Below, in pieces: positions 6,781 to 9,590 of a DNA stretch of 9,590 nucleotides; the first letter of the stretch is position 1; each line of letters begins with the position of its first letter. A program made the translations under genes and the position numbers. Source of the DNA: Planctomycetota bacterium (GTDB lineage Bacteria > Planctomycetota > UBA8742 > SKZP01); the NCBI GenBank assembly GCA_007127275.1, contig SKZP01000209.1, forward strand, positions 1 through 9,590, written 5' to 3'. The notes under the pieces were generated by a model. The model did not search any database. It was not told the origin of the DNA and worked only from the letters and a program-made list of their open reading frames with translations.

Positions 6781-8024
6781 TACTCGAGCGTTGGTTCCGC
6801 TTCGCAGCCGACGAGCCAGTCGGCGACGACCTCGCTACCGGCGGCGAGTGTCTGGCCCGGCTCGACGCGTAGCAGAGCGTTCGCTTTGGCGGCGCTGTAA
6901 AGATCCGCGGAGCCGCGCAAGCGCACCGGCTCGGCCCACCAGCGCGCGTCGGCTTCCCCGCCGCCGCCGCGCAGCGTCGCCAGCGCAAAGGTGGTGCGTG
7001 TGCGGTCGCCGCTCAACGCGGTCGTCAGGGTAGCGCGCTCTCGCCGTGGCTCGGGTGACTTGTTCATGTATACGCGCAGCGCCGGGGCGACGTAGCGCTG
7101 AAAACCGAGGTGCGCAGCGAGCGGATTGCCCGGCAAGCCGAAGATCAGTTGGTCGTGGCCCTCGGCCGAGGTGCGCGTTGCAACCAGCAGGGGCTTGCCC
7201 GGCTTCTGGCGCACCTTGTGAAGCAGCGGCTTTGCCCCCCAGGCGGCGAGCGCCTCCGGTACGAGGTCGTATGCGCCGGCAGAGACCCCTCCGGTGAGCA
7301 GCACGTGCGTCGCCGACTCGCACGCGCCCAAGGCGCTGTTCAACGAGGCAAGCGTGTCGCCGACGCGGAAACACTCCGGCTCAGGCACCCGCATGCTGCG
7401 CGCCAACACCGCCAGCATCGGCGTGTTCGTGTCGCGGATCCCCGCGGCGCCGCTCGCACCCAACTCGTTGCCCGTGGCAAGGATGGCGAGCCTCGGCGGC
7501 GGATAAACGGCTACCGCCTCGTAGCCAACCCCGGCAAGCGTACCCGCCACCAGCGGCGTGATGATGTCCCCCTCGCGGACGACGGCCGTGCCGGCGCGAG
7601 TCTCGCAACCCCGACGCGCAATGTGCTGCTCCGCGGTCACCGTACTCGGCACGGGAAGGAGCGACTCCTCCGCTAGGGTCACATCTTCGAGCGGCACCAC
7701 CGCCTCCGCTCCGGCCGGGACGCACGCGCCGGTCATGATGCGTACCGCCGTGCCCGCTTCAAGCGGCTTTGCCGAGGCGCCCTCGTCCCCGGCGGCGACC
7801 TCCCCGACGAGGCGCACCGTGCGGCCCGCGTCCGCGCCATGCACCGCGTAGCCGTCCATCATCGCCCGGTCGAACGGCGGCGAGTCACGCTCGGCGCAGA
7901 CCGTCTCGCCCAGCACCAAACCCAGCGCCCGCTCGACCGGCACACAACGCGAGTCCGCCCGCACCGCTTTCGCAAGCACGCGCGCGAGTGCCTCATCCAC
8001 TGAAAGCAACGTCTCCTCGGCCAT
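6780..8024 (-). CDS. moeA: Molybdopterin molybdenumtransferase MoeA
   Basis: The product is 414 residues, close to E. coli MoeA (411). MoeA inserts molybdate into adenylated molybdopterin in the last step of molybdenum cofactor synthesis, in the cytoplasm. Motifs in order: SPPFDRAMMDGYAV (48-61), with D57 matching the catalytic Asp of the family; IMTGACVPAGAEAVVP (96-111); RRGCE (137-141); LATGNEL (182-188) and IRDTN (196-200) at the start of the MoCF-type domain; LLTGGVSAGAYD (242-253); QKPGKPLL (273-280); and FGLPGNPLAAH (295-305). The C-terminal domain IV runs to the end. RRGCE replaces the RRGED I recall in E. coli, so an Asp may be replaced by Glu; the alignment needs checking. I chose the ATG at 8024 because AAGGGA precedes it (8029-8034) and the family normally begins near there; the frame stays open to 8081. 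It is divergent from the MoeB-type gene. The stop codon abuts a dispersed repeat. Confidence 0.95.
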   Translation of the reverse strand: MAEETLLSVDEALARVLAKAVRADSRCVPVERALGLVLGETVCAERDSPPFDRAMMDGYAVHGADAGRTVRLVGEVAAGDEGASAKPLEAGTAVRIMTGACVPAGAEAVVPLEDVTLAEESLLPVPSTVTAEQHIARRGCETRAGTAVVREGDIITPLVAGTLAGVGYEAVAVYPPPRLAILATGNELGASGAAGIRDTNTPMLAVLARSMRVPEPECFRVGDTLASLNSALGACESATHVLLTGGVSAGAYDLVPEALAAWGAKPLLHKVRQKPGKPLLVATRTSAEGHDQLIFGLPGNPLAAHLGFQRYVAPALRVYMNKSPEPRRERATLTTALSGDRTRTTFALATLRGGGGEADARWWAEPVRLRGSADLYSAAKANALLRVEPGQTLAAGSEVVADWLVGCEAEPTLE

Positions 8025-8214
8025 CCATTCCCTTGGTCCGCACTCGAAGTAACCAACCTCATGCACGCCTGATTCAAGCACGTCCCAGGCAACGGTGGCA
8101 ACGCCGCAAACGACCTTTCCGGCACGCGCTTCTCGCGAAACCGAAAGGTATGATTGTTCGCGGCGCTCGTCGGCCGTTCACAGGTTTCACGTTCCGGCAA
8201 CGCAAGGACACGAC
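8025..8214. promoter_or_regulatory. Divergent promoter region of moeA and the rhodanese-MoeB gene
   Basis: These 190 bases must serve both genes. On the plus strand TATGAT (8149-8154) is a good -10 match, 60 bases before the MoeB-type start, but I find no good -35 at the right distance. On the minus strand I see no convincing pair. No molybdenum-cofactor riboswitch structure was recognised by eye. This gap is the only sizeable one in the window without CCCACGGG or CTGACAGCTCCT repeats. Confidence 0.4.
8204..8208 (+). promoter_or_regulatory. Ribosome binding site fixing the ATG start at 8215
   Basis: AAGGA lies six bases before ATG 8215. The frame is open back to an ATG at 8095, but the extra 40 residues would be unlike any rhodanese N-terminus and have no ribosome site. 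Confidence 0.65.
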
Positions 8215-9336
8215 ATGGCGGGTTGGTTGCAACAGTGGCAGGCATTGCGCACGCGCTTCCGGGAGCTAACACCGGCGGAGCTTGCCTCGCGTCTCGGTGA
8301 CGAGTCGGATCTCGTCTTGTTGGATGTGCGCGAAGCGGAGGAGTTGCAATCCGAAGGCTGGGTGGCAGGCTCATTGCACCTGCCCTACGGGCGGGTTGCC
8401 GCGGAGGTGCAGCAGCGCATTCCCGCACGCGACGCGCCAATCATCACCATTTGTGCACACGGGCAGCGTTCGCTGTTCATCCTCGCGGTGCTCGAGGAAC
8501 TCGGATACACCAATCTTGCCTCGCTCGCCGGCGGCCTCGCCGCCTGGGCGGAGAGCGGGTATGCCGTTGAATCCACCGGCGGCTTGGATTCCCTGCAACG
8601 TGAGCGGTACGCGCGACACCTCGCGCTTCCGGACGTCGGCCTGGCCGGCCAACGGCGCCTGCTGGAGAGCCGCGTGCTCGTCGTCGGCGCCGGCGGCCTC
8701 GGCAGCCCCAGCGCGCTCTACCTCGCCGCGGCCGGCGTCGGCACGGTGGGCATTGTCGACAGCGACGTCGTCGAGTCCTCGAACCTGCACCGCCAACTGT
8801 TGCACAGCCCAGCGCAACTCGGCGAGCGCAAGGTCGACAGCGCCAAGCAGCGCTTGGAGGCGGCGAATCCGGATGTCACCGTGCGCGCCCACGATACCCG
8901 TGTCGAGGAGGAGAACGTCGACGCCCTGGTCGCCGACTACGACGTCGTCCTCGACGGCAGCGACAACTTCGAAACGCGCTACCTGCTCAACGACGCCTGC
9001 ATCGCCGCGGGGATTCCACTGGTCCACGGCAGCGTCTACCGCTTCGAAGGCCAGATCACCGTGTTCGCGCCTCCCGAGGGGCCGTGCTACCGCTGCTTGC
9101 ATCCGGCGCCGCCGCCGAGCGATTTGTTTCTGAATTGTACGCAGCAAGGCGTGCTCGGCGTGTTGCCGGGCCTTATTGGCATGCTGCAAGCCACGGAGAC
9201 CTTGAAGCTGTTGCTCCACCTGGGCAAGCCGCTGCTGGGGCGGCTACTCTGCTACGACGCCATGAGCGCAACCTTCCAAGAGCTCGCGCTGCCACGCAAT
9301 CCCGCCTGCGCCAGTTGCGGCGATCTCGCAGAATAA
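8215..9336 (+). CDS. moeB: MoeB-type adenylyltransferase with N-terminal rhodanese domain
   Basis: The product is 373 residues. A rhodanese domain (about 18-120) shows LLDVREAEE (35-43) and an active-site loop CAHGQRS (80-86) with the persulfide Cys C80 intact. The E1-like domain follows. It has RYARHL (131-136), the ATP-binding loop GAGGLGSP (158-165), HRQLLH (192-197), DGSDNFETRY (247-256) with candidate catalytic D250, and NCTQQGVLG (307-315) with a conserved-type Cys, C308. Two CxxC pairs, C291/C294 and C365/C368, form the structural zinc site. MoeB adenylates the C-terminal glycine of MoaD, and the rhodanese domain can pass sulfur to make the thiocarboxylate. The order is the reverse of human MOCS3 and yeast Uba4, where rhodanese is C-terminal; a rhodanese-first MoeB form is known in some bacteria. 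No MoaD gene is in the window, so activity on ThiS or another carrier cannot be excluded. Facing moeA supports the molybdenum role. Confidence 0.93.
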   Translation: MAGWLQQWQALRTRFRELTPAELASRLGDESDLVLLDVREAEELQSEGWVAGSLHLPYGRVAAEVQQRIPARDAPIITICAHGQRSLFILAVLEELGYTNLASLAGGLAAWAESGYAVESTGGLDSLQRERYARHLALPDVGLAGQRRLLESRVLVVGAGGLGSPSALYLAAAGVGTVGIVDSDVVESSNLHRQLLHSPAQLGERKVDSAKQRLEAANPDVTVRAHDTRVEEENVDALVADYDVVLDGSDNFETRYLLNDACIAAGIPLVHGSVYRFEGQITVFAPPEGPCYRCLHPAPPPSDLFLNCTQQGVLGVLPGLIGMLQATETLKLLLHLGKPLLGRLLCYDAMSATFQELALPRNPACASCGDLAE

Positions 9337-9370
9337 CGAACTCTCTAGCGGTGGGCGCACGCGCTCTCTC

Positions 9371-9389
9371 GTAGCCCCTTCGGGGTTAC
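9371..9389 (+). terminator. Hairpin after the MoeB-type gene, possible terminator
   Basis: GTAGCCCC-TTC-GGGGTTAC forms an 8-base stem with one G-T pair and a 3-base loop, 34 bases after the stop codon. Only a short T run (AAGTTT) follows, so this is a weak intrinsic terminator at best. Confidence 0.35.
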
Positions 9390-9450
9390 AAGTTTGCGAG
9401 TTCCTCCTCGGTCCCTGACGCCTACAACGCGGGAGTCTTGCCGCTCCCCC

Positions 9451-9511
9451 CAGCCCACGGGTCTCGCCCGTGGTCGAACCGAGATTCGCGTGCGACCCAC
9501 TGACAGCTCCT
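9451..9511. repeat. Compact copy of the composite repeat
   Basis: CAGCCCACGGGTCTCGCCCG, then TGGTCGAACC (9451-9480), aligns with 6531-6562. CTGACAGCTCCT (9500-9511) is the same 12-mer as at 5116-5127 and 6769-6780. CCACGGG/CCCGTGG within 9455-9473 forms a hairpin. GTGCGACCCAC (9490-9500) is the reverse complement of 6603-6613. Both outer ends of the larger copy at 6530-6780 are present, but only about 20 bases separate them here. Confidence 0.6.
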
Positions 9512-9590
9512 AAGATTGCAACGTCCCAGCCCCGCCTGTGCCTGCTTTGCTCTGCCCGACGTTGAATATTCCCTTCCACGGATCCCCCCC

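Larger units (their letters stand above)
9337..9590. other. Downstream gap with hairpin and repeat copy
   Basis: No gene is supported. A minus-strand open frame spans most of this region but runs into the MoeB coding sequence and has no ribosome site. It contains the hairpin at 9371-9389 and the compact repeat copy at 9451-9511. From 9512 to the window end I see nothing recognisable. Confidence 0.5.

Noticed and set aside
8371..9219. 282-residue minus-strand open frame opposite the MoeB-type gene
   Set aside because: The plus strand carries every rhodanese and E1 motif in order; the antisense frame has none of its own.
4795..9520. AAGATTGCA shared by 4795-4803 and 9512-9520, at the edges of two repeat copies
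   Set aside because: A shared 9-mer is common by chance in a window this size. The edge position is suggestive, but two occurrences are not enough to call a target duplication.
9244..9579. 111-residue minus-strand frame at the window end
   Set aside because: It overlaps the MoeB coding sequence by about 90 bases, crosses a repeat and a hairpin, and has no ribosome site.

Overview
The window is a GC-rich stretch of bacterial chromosome with five convincing protein genes separated by repeat-filled gaps. The organism is most likely a Gram-negative bacterium. One gene codes for an inner-membrane-anchored PpiD/SurA-like protein facing the periplasm, the next for a secreted protein or lipoprotein, and two others serve molybdenum cofactor synthesis. 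I cannot name the phylum from the sequence alone.

Layout: 1-305 holds no gene but carries several palindromes. 306-3983 (+) codes for a 1225-residue membrane-anchored, coiled-coil-rich protein with PpiD/SurA-like segments. 34 bases later, 4018-4779 (+) codes for a small exported protein of unknown function; the two probably form one operon. 4780-5290 is a repeat-filled gap. 5291-6370 (-) codes for a family 2 glycosyltransferase. 6371-6779 is a second repeat-filled gap. 6780-8024 (-) is moeA (molybdopterin molybdenumtransferase). A 190-base divergent gap separates it from 8215-9336 (+), a MoeB-type adenylyltransferase with an N-terminal rhodanese domain. 9337-9590 is a gap holding a hairpin and a third copy of the repeats.

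How the genes relate: the rhodanese-MoeB protein would activate the small sulfur carrier MoaD and may help supply its sulfur, so that molybdopterin can be made. MoeA inserts molybdate into the finished molybdopterin. The membrane-anchored protein and the exported protein probably act together in the envelope. The glycosyltransferase stands alone and has no visible pathway partner.

The most unusual signal is outside the genes. Three gaps (4798-5127, 6530-6780 and 9451-9511) carry what looks like one composite dispersed repeat in the same orientation. It starts with a CCCACGGG/CCCGTGGG palindrome and ends with the 12-mer CTGACAGCTCCT, with a variable middle. The repeats bracket the glycosyltransferase gene, and one copy ends on the last base of the moeA stop codon. 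A related palindromic element lies at 17-126. No transposase is visible in the window. The sequence gives no sign of a defence system, CRISPR array, tRNA or rRNA.
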